From Ilex aquifolium (Eukaryota; Streptophyta; Magnoliopsida; Aquifoliales; Aquifoliaceae): 64,000 nucleotides of DNA. The stretch spans positions 22,950,270 to 23,014,269 of the forward strand of contig OX637398.1 in NCBI GenBank assembly GCA_951799425.1, in the 5' to 3' direction. Made by a program: the position numbers and the translations under genes. The notes below the pieces were generated by a model, which saw nothing but the letters and a program-made list of their open reading frames with translations, had not been told where the DNA came from and ran no database searches. This document shows, in pieces, positions 20,004 to 30,450 of the stretch (position 1 is the first letter of the stretch; each line of letters opens with the position of its first letter).

Positions 20004-22320
20004 TCAGCTTCGTTAAACCAGAAGTTTCCATCAATACAGGGGAGGTTACTGGTATCCGCTGTGAAAATGTCCTAGTTGATGTTTCAATATCAGATTGTTC
20101 ATTATCTGAAACTTTAGGTTCCAGAGGACTGGTTTTGGACATAGATAAAAAACTTAAAGTTTCAGCAAAGATTTTGTCTTGTGCTTTTAAGTCTTTTATC
20201 TCAACTTTTAATTTATTAACTTCACCTTGGAGATCTTGTAAAGTGAGTTCTTTCTTTTTCTCTTTACTAAATCTTTCCATTGTTTTGTTAATACTAATTA
20301 ATTGTTTTTCACTAGACAAATGTTTGTTATCTTTTTTAACAAACAAATCTTTGAGATTTTTTATGTATTTTATCTTAAGTTCAGGGTCTTCAATTTTGCT
20401 GATCAAATCTATCAGGATTTGTTCTTCTTCAGCTTGCTTTGTGATTACCCTAATTTTTTTACAACAATTATCCTTACATCCTAGTTTGATGTCAGGTTCA
20501 GTAGAATCATCTGTACTAGGGTGATCATCCGAAGAATCTTCTGGACTACTAGTGGTGTCTGAACTTTCTTCTTTTTCTGGAGGGTTACTTAATCTGAAAA
20601 TTCTAAGAATTTCTTCCATTTCATTTTCAGCTAAGTTTAATAATTTAACTTGTTTTTTAATTGGACAGTCAGGGCTAATATGGCCTATTTTTCCACAATT
20701 AAAACATTTAATATCATCTTGAGCTTTACCCTTACCAGAGGTTTTCTTCTTAGAATCTTTTCTGGATTTAGAAGATCTATGAGGCTTTCTGCTGGATTTT
20801 TTTATAAAAATCAGGCTTAGAAAATCTTTTCTTACTACGGTGGATTTAGAATAAGACTTATGTTTATGTTTTCTGTGGCTGGTTGATGGTGCTATTGGAG
20901 GGAGACCATATTGTTCACAGAAATTTCCCATTTCATATTTAGCTTTTTTCTTATCATTTTGTAATTGTTTACTAAGTTTCATATCAATACACATCCTAAG
21001 GCCTTCCTTTTGGATAGTACTGATCAATTGACCATAAGTCAGGGAGTCATATTCTATGATTCCTGTGTCCTTAGCAAGAGCTTCCCTAATCTTATGGGCA
21101 AACAAATTAGGCAAACCATTAACAAATTTTTCTTTCCAAAAAGATTTATTACAGTCTGAACGATTCATTACTCGTGAGACAAAAACATCTTTATACCATC
21201 TGAAGTCACTAAGTGTGGGACACTTAAGATTACTTAGTTGGTCATGGATCCTAGCTTCAATGTTACTAGGGGTTCCAACAAAATGTTTAATTATGGTAAA
21301 GATCAAGGTGTTTAATCCATCAGGTTTTGCTCTTCCAATTCTTTCATCAAAAACTGGAATACCATCATCATTTAAAACAACAGCATGTCTAATTTCATCT
21401 CTAGAATCTTGGGTAAGATAATTATCCCACCAGCTTCTTAGGACGCCTGTGAACCCTGAGGTGACTAAGTCAACTAAATCGGGTTCAGGAGTATCAAGGT
21501 TACTAACATAACTATTAATAACCATAGACATGTGATGAATTTTATTCAAAATTTCTTGTTCACTTAAACCATCTATGTTCCATTCATAGAGTTTGTTTGA
21601 CTGAACAGAGAATTGGTTAGAAATATTTTTCTCTTCAAATTGTAAATCAGGAGGTGTTGGTCTGGGGTACCAATTTTTTGTGGTACTGGTTGGATTAAAA
21701 TTTGAAAAACTCAATTTATTAATTTGTTGAGATTCAAAAGCTTTTTCCAATTCTTTAATTTCAAGATCAGAAGAATTTTCATCAGTGCTGGTTTCTGCAT
21801 CTGAAGCTTGATTAATGACAGTTACTTGGGAGGTCTGTGATGTCTCTGGTTGGGCATCTAACTTCTTAAGTAATTGGTCAATTTTCTGAATTCTGAGAGT
21901 ATCAGCAATTCCTAATTTAGATCTATCTTCAGGTAAGGTAATTAAAGGCTTTTCTAATTTTTTACCTGTAGGTAATAATTCAATTTTATCAATTTTTGTT
22001 TCAATTTTATCTAACTGTTTTCCTATGGTAATTAGGCTTTGGTTAGTAAAATTGGTCTGTTCAACAATTTTCTTTTCAAATTTTGCTAAACTATTTTGCT
22101 CGGCTGTCTTCTTTTCTGATTCGCTACAGGGAATCTTGAAGGGAGATGCAGTAAGTTCAGTATCAGCATGTGTGAAAGTAAAAGTCTCAGTGGGAGGGTG
22201 ACTGGAGGACACGGTTCCTGAGTCAGTTGTTTTCCACTTATGTTTTGTAATGACTTTTACATATTTATAGCAAGAATCAATGTAATCAAAAAATAGAATT
22301 TCAGATTCTAATTTGTGCAT
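19999..22320 (-). CDS. coat/Gag-like polyprotein segment of an endogenous pararetrovirus
   Basis: A 773-codon uninterrupted frame. The N-terminal third is acidic with a coiled-coil-like stretch rich in Lys, Glu and Ile (about residues 90-135). A capsid-like core follows, with LVTSGFTGVLRSWWDNYLT, the WYKDVFVSRVM block and FWKEKFVNGLPNLFAHKIRE (about 280-420). A basic region and an intact CX2CX4HX4C zinc knuckle (CFNCGKIGHISPDC, about 538-551) come next, then an acidic Ser/Asp tract and a second coiled coil (about 640-740). The frame also continues upstream of the ATG to 22371 through one TAG, so the listed start is not the original N-terminus, and the C-terminus ends at the junction with copia gag. 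Core plus knuckle is the arrangement of caulimovirid coat proteins; an unusual retroelement Gag is the alternative. No protease or RT is attached. Confidence 0.6.
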   Translation of the reverse strand: MHKLESEILFFDYIDSCYKYVKVITKHKWKTTDSGTVSSSHPPTETFTFTHADTELTASPFKIPCSESEKKTAEQNSLAKFEKKIVEQTNFTNQSLITIGKQLDKIETKIDKIELLPTGKKLEKPLITLPEDRSKLGIADTLRIQKIDQLLKKLDAQPETSQTSQVTVINQASDAETSTDENSSDLEIKELEKAFESQQINKLSFSNFNPTSTTKNWYPRPTPPDLQFEEKNISNQFSVQSNKLYEWNIDGLSEQEILNKIHHMSMVINSYVSNLDTPEPDLVDLVTSGFTGVLRSWWDNYLTQDSRDEIRHAVVLNDDGIPVFDERIGRAKPDGLNTLIFTIIKHFVGTPSNIEARIHDQLSNLKCPTLSDFRWYKDVFVSRVMNRSDCNKSFWKEKFVNGLPNLFAHKIREALAKDTGIIEYDSLTYGQLISTIQKEGLRMCIDMKLSKQLQNDKKKAKYEMGNFCEQYGLPPIAPSTSHRKHKHKSYSKSTVVRKDFLSLIFIKKSSRKPHRSSKSRKDSKKKTSGKGKAQDDIKCFNCGKIGHISPDCPIKKQVKLLNLAENEMEEILRIFRLSNPPEKEESSDTTSSPEDSSDDHPSTDDSTEPDIKLGCKDNCCKKIRVITKQAEEEQILIDLISKIEDPELKIKYIKNLKDLFVKKDNKHLSSEKQLISINKTMERFSKEKKKELTLQDLQGEVNKLKVEIKDLKAQDKIFAETLSFLSMSKTSPLEPKVSDNEQSDIETSTRTFSQRIPVTSPVLMETSGLTKLK

Positions 22321-22371
22321 TGTTTTTACCCATTGAATTTTTATTTCTTGGATCTATTGAGAAATCCCGAT
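19999..22371 (-). mobile_element. endogenous pararetrovirus-like fragment
   Basis: A 2.4-kb piece of Caulimoviridae-like sequence on the - strand, cut at both ends. It is joined to copia gag on one side and to Athila gag (opposite strand) on the other, with no LTR. This is typical of illegitimate integration or double-strand break repair filler. Confidence 0.6.
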
Positions 22372-23430
22372 GAGGCCCTAGAATACTTCAATACATTGTC
22401 ATAAAATGCACAATCTTGGAATATTACGGATCCCACCGATGTATCGAGGTCTTCTCCGGGTAGTAATCAACCAAGTGGGGGAGGGATGTATGATTTAAGG
22501 GATCGGGAAGACTTGCTTTCCAAAATCTCCAAATTGACTCGGAAAGTGGAGAGTCTTGATGTCAATAGGAGACATGATGTGTCCAACATTTCCAAGACCG
22601 AGGAGTTTTGCTCTATTTATGAGAGTGTTGAGCATTCCATATCGGAGTGCCCCAACATTTCGGCACTAAAAGAAGTTTACCATGAGCAATTCAATGGCTT
22701 CAATCAAAGTAGGCAATCATTCTCCCCACACTCTAATACATATAATCTGGGTTGGAGTAATCACCCGAACTTCAGTTGGAAGAATGAGAATCCCACTCCT
22801 CACTGATCTAGTTCATATTCACCTCCCATGCCTCCTAAGTAAAACCAATATCATGGTCAAGTTCCTTCATCTAGCTCCAAATACCCCTGGTCTAATCCAC
22901 AAGGGTTTTCACAAAAACCGCCTCCACAAAGTTTTGGTCAATAAGGACCATCAAAACCACCCACCTACCAACCACCTCATAAAAGAAATTTAGAGGATGT
23001 GGTGCACCAATTCATCCAAAGCCAAACCACCATCAACAATCAAACCGTCGCCACTTTTAATAACATTCATACTCAAATTATAAAATTGACCAATGCCATA
23101 GGGACATCCCAACAAGAGAAAGAGAAATTTCCTGCTCAACCTCAAAAAAACCCTAGGGGTTAACACGTGGTTGAGTCATCCGAGCCCACTAAAGAGAATT
23201 GTAAGCAACTCAAGGCAGTCACCACCCTTCGGAGTGGCAAACAAATTGAAAAAACTATTTTGTCAAAAGTCTCACCTAATGCCATTTTGGTAAAAGAGAA
23301 AGAGACTAAGGATGACACCGAGGGGGGTGAGGTGAGTGAGAAAGAAAAAAATGTTGATGTTAATGTGCATGCATGTCCCATTCCGGCCCTCTTTTCCCCA
23401 ACATTTGAAGCCACCCGTGAAGGTGGCTAA
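22372..23430 (+). pseudogene. Athila Gag, C-terminal half
   Basis: One frame with stops, starting PDEALEYFNTLS. It contains the degenerate knuckle region (CSIYESVEHSISECP, with Tyr in place of the second Cys), then GWSNHPNFSWKNENP, the Athila signature. Further stops follow, then a Gln-rich linker and a Lys/Glu-rich tail. The N-terminal capsid part is absent. Confidence 0.85.
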
Positions 23431-24157
23431 CTATTTTGACAATATTAAAATGTTCAAGAAGGTTAAGATCAACATCCCGCTCCTCGATGCTATCAAGCAA
23501 ATCCCTTCATGTGCCAAGATCTTGAAAGATTTGTGTACCGTGAAGAGAAAGTTGAATGTTCACAAGAAGGCATTCCTCACCAAGCATGTGAGCTCAATCT
23601 TGAGAACCAACACCCCACCAAAGTTCAAAGACTCCGGTTGCCCAACCATTGCCATCACAATAGGAAATTGTCGGGTGGAACAAGCACTTCTTGACTTGGG
23701 GGCAAGTGTCAATCTCCTACCCTATTCGGTGTACCAATAACTCCAACTTGAAGAGTTGAAGCCAACTTCAATCACTCTTCAATTGGCGGATCGAAGCGTT
23801 AGAACACCAAGGGGAGTAGTTGAGGATGTCTTAGTTCAAGTTGATAATTTCTATTTCCTTGTTGATTTTATTGTAGTTGATACTCATCCGGTTGCTAACC
23901 CTAGTTCACAAATTCCTGTCATATTAGGTAGACATTTTCTTGCTACATCTAATGTCGTGATTAATTACAGGAACGGTCTAACGAAGCTTGCATTTGGGAA
24001 TATGACAATGGACCTCAATGTATTCAATTTGTGCAAAGAACTGGGGGACGATGAGGAAGTGCATGAAGTCAATAGGATTGATACCTTGGTGGAGAATCAC
24101 TTGAAGCTATTGAGCATGTTAAAATTAGGGGAGGAGGAGATTGTTGATCAAGAATAG
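23426..24157 (+). pseudogene. Athila aspartic protease region
   Basis: A +1 shifted frame carries the conserved pre-protease block (FKKVKINIPLLDAIKQIPSC..FLKDLC type) and the active-site region ALLDLGASVNLLPYSVY. The Asp-Leu-Gly-Ala form is usual for Athila. One TAA interrupts at about 23738-23740, after which LQLADRSVRTPRGVVEDVLV and IPVILGRHFLATS complete the fold. Confidence 0.85.
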
Positions 24158-24213
24158 CTGGAAAGTTTACAAGGGGTAGAAAAATGGACCCCTACATTTG
24201 AGAAGCTTCCACA

Positions 24214-25920
24214 TCAAGAGAAGAGAATTTTTTCATCCACTGTACAAACTGCAAACTTGGAGTTAAAGCCTTTGCCATCAAACCTCAAATATTCATTCTT
24301 GGGGGAGCACAATATCTTCCCGGTGGTAGTAAGTTTTTCATTGGAGCCGAAGCAAGAAGATGATCTATTGAAATTGTTGAAGAGGTACAAGGGAGCAATT
24401 GGTTGGACGATTACCGATATCAAGGGGATAAGCCCCCTCATTTTACACACCGCATCTATCTAGAAGAAGACTCCAAGCTCTCCTGACAACCACAAAGAAG
24501 GCTAAATTCGATTATGAAGGATGTGAAGAGGGATGAGGTACTCAAACTGCTTGATGTGGGCATCATCTTTTCGATCGCCGACAGTAAATGGGTGAGTCCC
24601 ATTCAAGTAGTGTCAAAGAAATCGGGGTCACCGTGGTTGAAAATGAGGACAATGAGTTGATTCCAACTAGAGTAATCACCGAATGGAGAGTGTGTATCGA
24701 CTATCAGAAACTCAACTCTTGCACAAGAAATGATCACTTTCCTTTGCCATTCCTCGACCAAGTATTGGAGAGAGTAGTCGGACACTTGTTCTATTGTTTC
24801 TTGGATGGCTACTTCGGTTACAATCAAATTGAGATCGCTTTGGAGGACCAAGAACAGACTACATTCACGTGTCTTTTTGGTACTTTCGCATATCGTCGAA
24901 TGCCATTCGGGTTTTGTAATGCCCCAGGGATGTTTCAAAAATGTGTGATGGAAATCTTCAGTGACATGGTAGAGAAAATTGTGGACGTCTTCATGGATGA
25001 ATTTTCCGTATTTGGGAATTCATTTGAGGATTGTTTGGAGAACTTAGAAAAAGTGCTTGAGAGATGTGAGGAGAAGAATTTGGTTCTCAACTGGGAGAAG
25101 TGTCACTTCATGGTGACACAAGGGATAATGCTCGGGCACATCGTTTCGGCAAAGGGGATCGAAGTCGACAAATCCAAGGTTGATGCAATTTCCAACATCC
25201 CCACACCGAAAGTCGTCAAAGATATCAGATTGTTTCTTGGCCATGCCTGCTTCTCTCGTCGTTTTATAAAAGATTTTAGTGCATTGGCTAGGCCCTTGAC
25301 CAATTTCCTTTCCAAAGATGTCCAATTTGTGTAGTCGGATGGTTGTGAGGAATTATTTAAAAAACTGAAAAGCGTGCTCACTACACCTCCAATTATGCGA
25401 CCACCCAAGTGGGACTTACAATTTGATCTCATGTGCGACGCGAGTGATTACGCGGTCGACGATGTGCTCGGTCAAAGGGAAGACAAGAGACCTTATGTAA
25501 TATACTATGCTAGTAAGACTCTAAATGAGACACAAATGAATTACACTACCACTAAAAATGAGTTGCTAGCCGTAGTATTTGCATTGGATAAATTTCGGTC
25601 TTACATCATTTGGTCACCTATAATAGTCTATACTGATCACTCTGCTTTGAAGTATATTTTGTCCTAAGCAGGATGCAAAATCGAGACTCATCAGGTGGAT
25701 CCTCCTACTCCAAGAGTTCAACTTGACAATCAAAGACAAAAAGGGAGTGGAGAACGTGGTGGCGGACCATTTATCCCGACTGGTGGTTCAAGATGCCAAT
25801 GAGCATATTCCTATCTCAAACTTTTTTCCTGACGAGCATTTATTTTCCATTCATTCTGTTTCTCTTTGGTATGCTGACATATGCAATTATCTTGCTACCG
25901 GACAAATACCACTACACTAG
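24214..25920 (+). pseudogene. Athila reverse transcriptase and RNase H
   Basis: After a linker (ELKPLPSNLKYSFLG) the RT starts near 24590. It reads EWRVCIDYQKLN, MPFGFCNAPGMFQ and VDVFMDEFSVFG. The catalytic box FMDD is FMDE here, a predicted loss of function. A TAG at 25332-25334 separates RT from RNase H in the same frame. RNase H shows LMCDASDYAV, KNELLAVVFALDKFR and YTDHSALKYILS; a one-base insertion near 25665 shifts to the frame of IKDKKGVENVVADHLSRL. Confidence 0.88.
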
Positions 25921-25944
25921 AGCCCGGAGGATAGACGGAGATTT

Positions 25945-27161
25945 ATGGCGGATGTGAAGTACTTTTGCTTCGACAATTCATACTTGTTCAAATACTGCCC
26001 TAACCAACTCATGAGGAGATGCGTACCTGAGAATGAAAAACAGGACGTCCTTGAATTATGTCATTCCGAAGCGTGCGGTGGACACTTTTCTTCCAAAAAG
26101 ACTTTGGCAAAGGTTTTACAATCATGTTTTTATTGGCCATCATTAATCAAAAACTGTGTAAAGAATGTGATAGGTGCCAACGTTTGGGTAGTGTGACCCG
26201 GAGGAACATGATGCCCCTCCCCCCTGTACTTGTAATCGAGATATTTGACTGTTGGGGCATTTACTTTATGGGTCCCTTCCCCATGTCTTTTGGCTACCTG
26301 TATATTTTACTGGTAGTGGACTATGTGTCCAATTGGGTGGAGGCTATCCCAACTAAGACCATTGACCACCAGGTCGTGGTCAAGTTTTTGAAAGAAAACA
26401 TCTTTTTGAGGTTCGGGATACCTTGTGCAATGATAAGCGACGATGGTTCTCATTTCTGTAATAGGATAGTTACATCTTTAATGTATAAGTATGGCGTCAC
26501 ACACAAGGTGTCCACCGCTTATCACCCACAAACCAATGGCCAAGCCGAGTTGACCAATAGGGAGATCAAGAACATCCTAGAGAAAACGATGAACCCTAAT
26601 AGGAAGGATTGGTCACTTAGGTTGACCGATGCCCTATAGGCTTACCGTACTACTTACAAGACCATTCTAGGTATATCGCCCTATAGGCTAGTTTATGGCA
26701 AGGCTTTCCATTTGCTGGCTGAAATGGAGCACAAGGCTTATTGGGCCATCAAGACCTTGAACTTCAACTTGAGAATGGCCGGAGAGAATAGGAAGTTGGA
26801 GATGAATGAATTAGAGGAGATCCGTAGAGATGCGTATGAGAGCTAAAAAATTTCAAAAGAAAGGGCTAAGATTTTTCATGACAAATTCATTTTAAGAAAG
26901 ACATTTGAGCCCCGACAGAAAGTGCTCTTGTACAATTCTCGTCTCTCTATCTTTCAAGGAAAACTCTGATCCCGTTGGGATGACCCCTACCTTGTCAAGG
27001 TGGCCTACTCCAATGGAGCCGTGGAAATCACCAACCCCGAGGATGGCAAGACATTCAAGGTAAATGGCCAAAGATTTAAGCCATTCTTCAAGGGTTTTGA
27101 GGGTTAAAAGGTGGAGGAAGAATTGGTAGATCCGGTTTACCCAGACCTTTTGGAGGATTAA
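25945..27161 (+). pseudogene. Athila integrase
   Basis: The HHCC zinc-binding part is split by a frameshift near 26100: [15 protein letters not shown] in one frame, [11 protein letters not shown] in the next. The catalytic core is recognisable in [24 protein letters not shown] and [13 protein letters not shown]. Stops at 26637-26639, near 26844 and near 26967 break the C-terminal half. Homology runs through VYPDLLED to a TAA at 27159-27161. Confidence 0.88.
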
Positions 27162-28112
27162 CTGTTCATGTAGTTGTTAGTGTATAGTCGCTTTATTTTA
27201 TAATTTAATTTCTAAGTTATTTTGTTCACTTACTTTATCGTTGCGTATAGTGTTTTCTTTTAATATGTAGATTAAGGTGTTTTTTGTCAAAAGCTCCATA
27301 CGAGGTGTTCTCTAACCCTACTTATCTTTTAAAAGTCATTCATTGCATATCATATCTTTTTTGTTGCATTAAGGACAATACATGAATCAATTTGGGGGGT
27401 GAGATGCACCATTTGTATAATACACTAATTTTTTGTGAAAATGTTTGTTGATGATACCAATTTTTGTGGTGAAATTCACCTTTCACATGTCTATAGATTT
27501 TTGTTTAAGAATAGTTGAGAATTTAAAAATTTTGTGAAAAATATCTGAATGTTGACCTATATTCCCCCATTCAAAGTGTTATGGATTTATTGATATGATG
27601 ATCTTTGCTTTGAATTGTGAATACATGAGCACATTATAGAAGTTTATCCTATCCTAAGAGTATCACATACTTGTTTGCTTTTGAACTCAACAATAAGTGC
27701 ACCATGAACATGTAATTTTGGCAATTTATGAATTGAGTTCACATTTTAGAGCTTGACATGAATAGTGGAGATGAGTAAGAACCCATGAGAGCTTTAGTGC
27801 CAACCCTTGTTTGAGGGAACTTACATTTACTCAAGGAACAATTTTTAAAATTCTAAATTTGTTCAATAATCTCATTATGCTTGTTTTGGTTAGAGTGCAT
27901 TTGGGTAGCTTTTTGACTTTGTCTTGAAATGCATAATGCTCCCCCATGCTTATCTAGAAATGATCTTAGGCCATTTTTGAATGCTTTAAGCCTTAGCCTT
28001 TTTTCTTGTGAAATTCTATCCCTAGTGCCATGTTTGAGCCTTGTTGAAAATTTATTTCCATGCCACACATGTAATCAAGCTGGTGCAAAATGATAAAAAT
28101 CTACTACACCTT

Positions 28113-28398
28113 GGTTGTTCCGAGAGCTGACCATGATTGATCATAAAAGAGAAGGAATGGTGATGTGGAAACCCAAAAAAGGGATGAATAATGTGGAATT
28201 CAAGTGTTGAATGAAAAAGAATGAGAAATCCAAGAAAAAGGAGAGAAAGGGGGCGAAAGAAGAAAGAATGATCAAAGAAAAATGAAAATGTTAAGGAAAA
28301 GAAGAAAAAGAAATAAATAGTGAAGTGATGGTGTTAGACTGGAAATCCAATAAAAAGGGATATCTTTTTGAAATAAAGGTCATGCACTCGGAACAACC
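28113..28398 (+). repeat. inverted repeat enclosing a purine-rich tract
   Basis: GGTTGTTCCGAG (28113-28124) and its exact reverse complement CTCGGAACAACC (28387-28398) flank about 260 nt that are dominated by A and G (28190-28330). The same arms, at least 9 bp each, flank a similar tract in the non-autonomous element at 41846-42141. Confidence 0.85.
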
Positions 28399-29260
28399 CT
28401 CTTTGTTATCATCTATCCTTCGTTTCATTTGCCTCAATATCACCCCCAAGGCCCCATTATAACCTTTGAAATCCTAAATGATCTAGAGACAGCAGGGGGA
28501 TAGCATGTTTTTAAAGAAAAAGAAAGGTTGATTTTGCTATCTAATGCCCTAGCATTCCTTTCATGAGATTATGCCAAGGTTGTTTTATTCTTATGCATAT
28601 ACTTCATTTTTGGATTATATGTAAGCATACTTTGTTTTGTGCACAAGATTCTATCTCACATATACACACAGAGAGCATGCCAGGATAACCATAGTGTGAT
28701 TCACTGTTGAGAGACACCCTTGGTGAGAGTTGCATCGAAGCTGAATTTGGATAGCCAAGTGAATGTGAATTTCGTTGGGTAAATGTTTAAATTACATGTC
28801 CATTTCACACATACACGAGTTTGAAAATGAATGTGCAGGTGCATACTCTAGAATAGCATTTAAATCCATGGTGATGCTCATGTATGCTTGACTCGGGCAT
28901 TTGAACAATGTGTTATGTAGTCCTACGCTTAAGGGATGGGGGAATATTGCTCAACTTTCGATATTTGATAGATTTAGGAATGCCTTTACCATTTGAATCT
29001 ATGCTTTACATTTTGGGTATTCATTTTGGAAGTTAAACTTAGAAATCCATGTCTTGTATTTGAAAGCATCAAAATTTTAAATCATATTGCAATTTCGAAA
29101 ACGAATTTGGGTATGATCACTCTATTGTGGTTCATATTTGTGATTTAATTTTTTGGTAGAGAAGATGTCATATATAGGTTGTTAGAATGTCTAGGAGTTG
29201 GGATAAGTTGGTTTGGAAGTGAGATTTGGAGAACAGAAATTGTTTTGCAAAAAAGGTAAA

Positions 29261-29427
29261 ACCTTCCAGAAGGTTTGGTTATTAACCTTTCGGAAGGTTT
29301 TTTTCTATGTGCAAAACATTTCGGAAGGTTTGCTTCGAACTTCCAGAAGGTTTGACACACTGGAAAACTTTTGCCTCAGCTTCTGCCAAAACCTTCCGAA
29401 AGGTTTGCTTCGACCTTCCGGAAGGTC
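29261..29427. repeat. AACCTTCCGGAAGGTT palindrome cluster upstream of env-like ORF
   Basis: Six copies, from ACCTTCCAGAAGGT at 29261 to a perfect 16-bp palindrome GACCTTCCGGAAGGTC at 29412-29427. Imperfect copies differ mostly at the CCGG core (CCAG, TCGG, CCGA), as expected if the core cytosines were methylated and decayed. The same palindrome is in the LTRs of related elements (38294-38587). Confidence 0.85.
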
Positions 29428-29724
29428 TTGCCCAGAAGGCTAAAAACGAGGGTTATAAGTTCAGTTTTTTCATGAAACCCTTCACATTTCCCTCAAATCT
29501 TAATCTCCCAAACTCTCTTCTCTCTCTCTAATCTCTTCCAAGCTTCAAAGATCTCTCACCCACCATCCAACCCTTCCATTTTCCATAGCTAGGGTTGTTT
29601 ATTACTTGAATTCTACCGAAATTTCTTGGAGTTCTCCTTTAAAACCCTAGGTTTCTCTTTTCTCCCAAATCTCAAGTTCTTTTTGATCTTCTCCAAAACC
29701 TTGAACTCCATTGGAATCGCTCGC

Positions 29725-30450
29725 ATGGGTAGGATCTCCCTTGATGCTTTTGAGCCCATTGAGCAACTCTTGTTGTGGTTTTTGATGTTTTTGGGTTTGG
29801 GGGCACTGTTGGTTCTCATGGCCGGCACCAAACGCACGGGTCCGGATTCCCCACAACCCACGAGCACTAGTTCCCTCAAGAGGAGTGTGGAGTGCCCAAG
29901 TAGTGGAGATAGGGCAGAGAGGAGGACGAAAGCAAGACATGATGCTCGCAAGCAAAGGATAAACGAGAAAAATATCACATGTGAGAGGTTTGTGGATAAG
30001 ATTACTCTTGGGCCAAAAAACGAAGTGGTGAGGATTATCGAGGGGCATGGATTGGGGATTTGGTTTGAGCCGGTTAGAGGCTATAACTTGGCGTTGTGTA
30101 GGGAATTTTATAGGAAATTGATGGTGTTGGGCGAGGATAGTTCGATTCTTAGGACGAATGTGAGGGGGAAGACGTTTGACGTGACCCCAGATATGATTGC
30201 TACCCTGTTGAATTACAAGAGGCCTCCCCCTAATACCCCGGTCTACCCACACAATGTCGAAGGGAGTAAAACACTTTCTAAGTATGTGCAGCTCACCTAT
30301 GAGGACCCGACCAAATTCAAGGGGACAACTCTAGTTGGGGGCCTCAAGCACTCCTACGGGGTCATGAACAAAATCCTACACTATAATCTGAGTCTTAGGG
30401 GTGCGGAGAAGAACCCTAATGTGGAGAAGCTCGCACTTCTACATGCGTTC
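29725..30450 (+). pseudogene. env-like / Transposase_32-type ORF of Athila, exon-like part 1
   Basis: From the ATG at 29725 the protein starts with a short leader and a hydrophobic segment (residues 15-31, LLLWFLMFLGLGALLVL) that could be a signal anchor. A basic Ser/Pro-rich stretch follows, then the conserved domain: REFYRKL, VRGKTFDVTPDMIATLLNY, then NKILHYNLSL. This resembles the 'putative plant transposon protein' (Transposase_32) family found in Athila and related elements; function unknown. A later ATG (MAGTK, residue 32) would remove the hydrophobic segment. Position 30450 is the last original base. The stop at 30451-30453 belongs to an inserted solo LTR, and the frame resumes at 32410. 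Confidence 0.7.
30446..30450 (+). repeat. target site duplication of solo LTR (left)
   Basis: CGTTC, repeated exactly at 32405-32409. Confidence 0.9.

Larger units (their letters stand above)
27162..29724 (+). other. Athila 3' noncoding region before the env-like ORF
   Basis: About 2.5 kb without coding potential. Between about 27370 and 28990 it aligns by eye with 41160-42700 of the non-autonomous element, with long identical runs such as ACATGAGCACATTATAGAAG and ACTCAAGGAACAATTTTT. It contains a purine-rich tract enclosed by a 12-bp inverted repeat (28113-28398) and, near its end, a palindrome cluster (29261-29427). Confidence 0.75.

Noticed and set aside
29145..29531. Short ORFs with FRKVCF repeats around the palindrome cluster
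   Set aside because: Translation of the AACCTTCCGGAAGGTT repeats in different frames, with no conservation.
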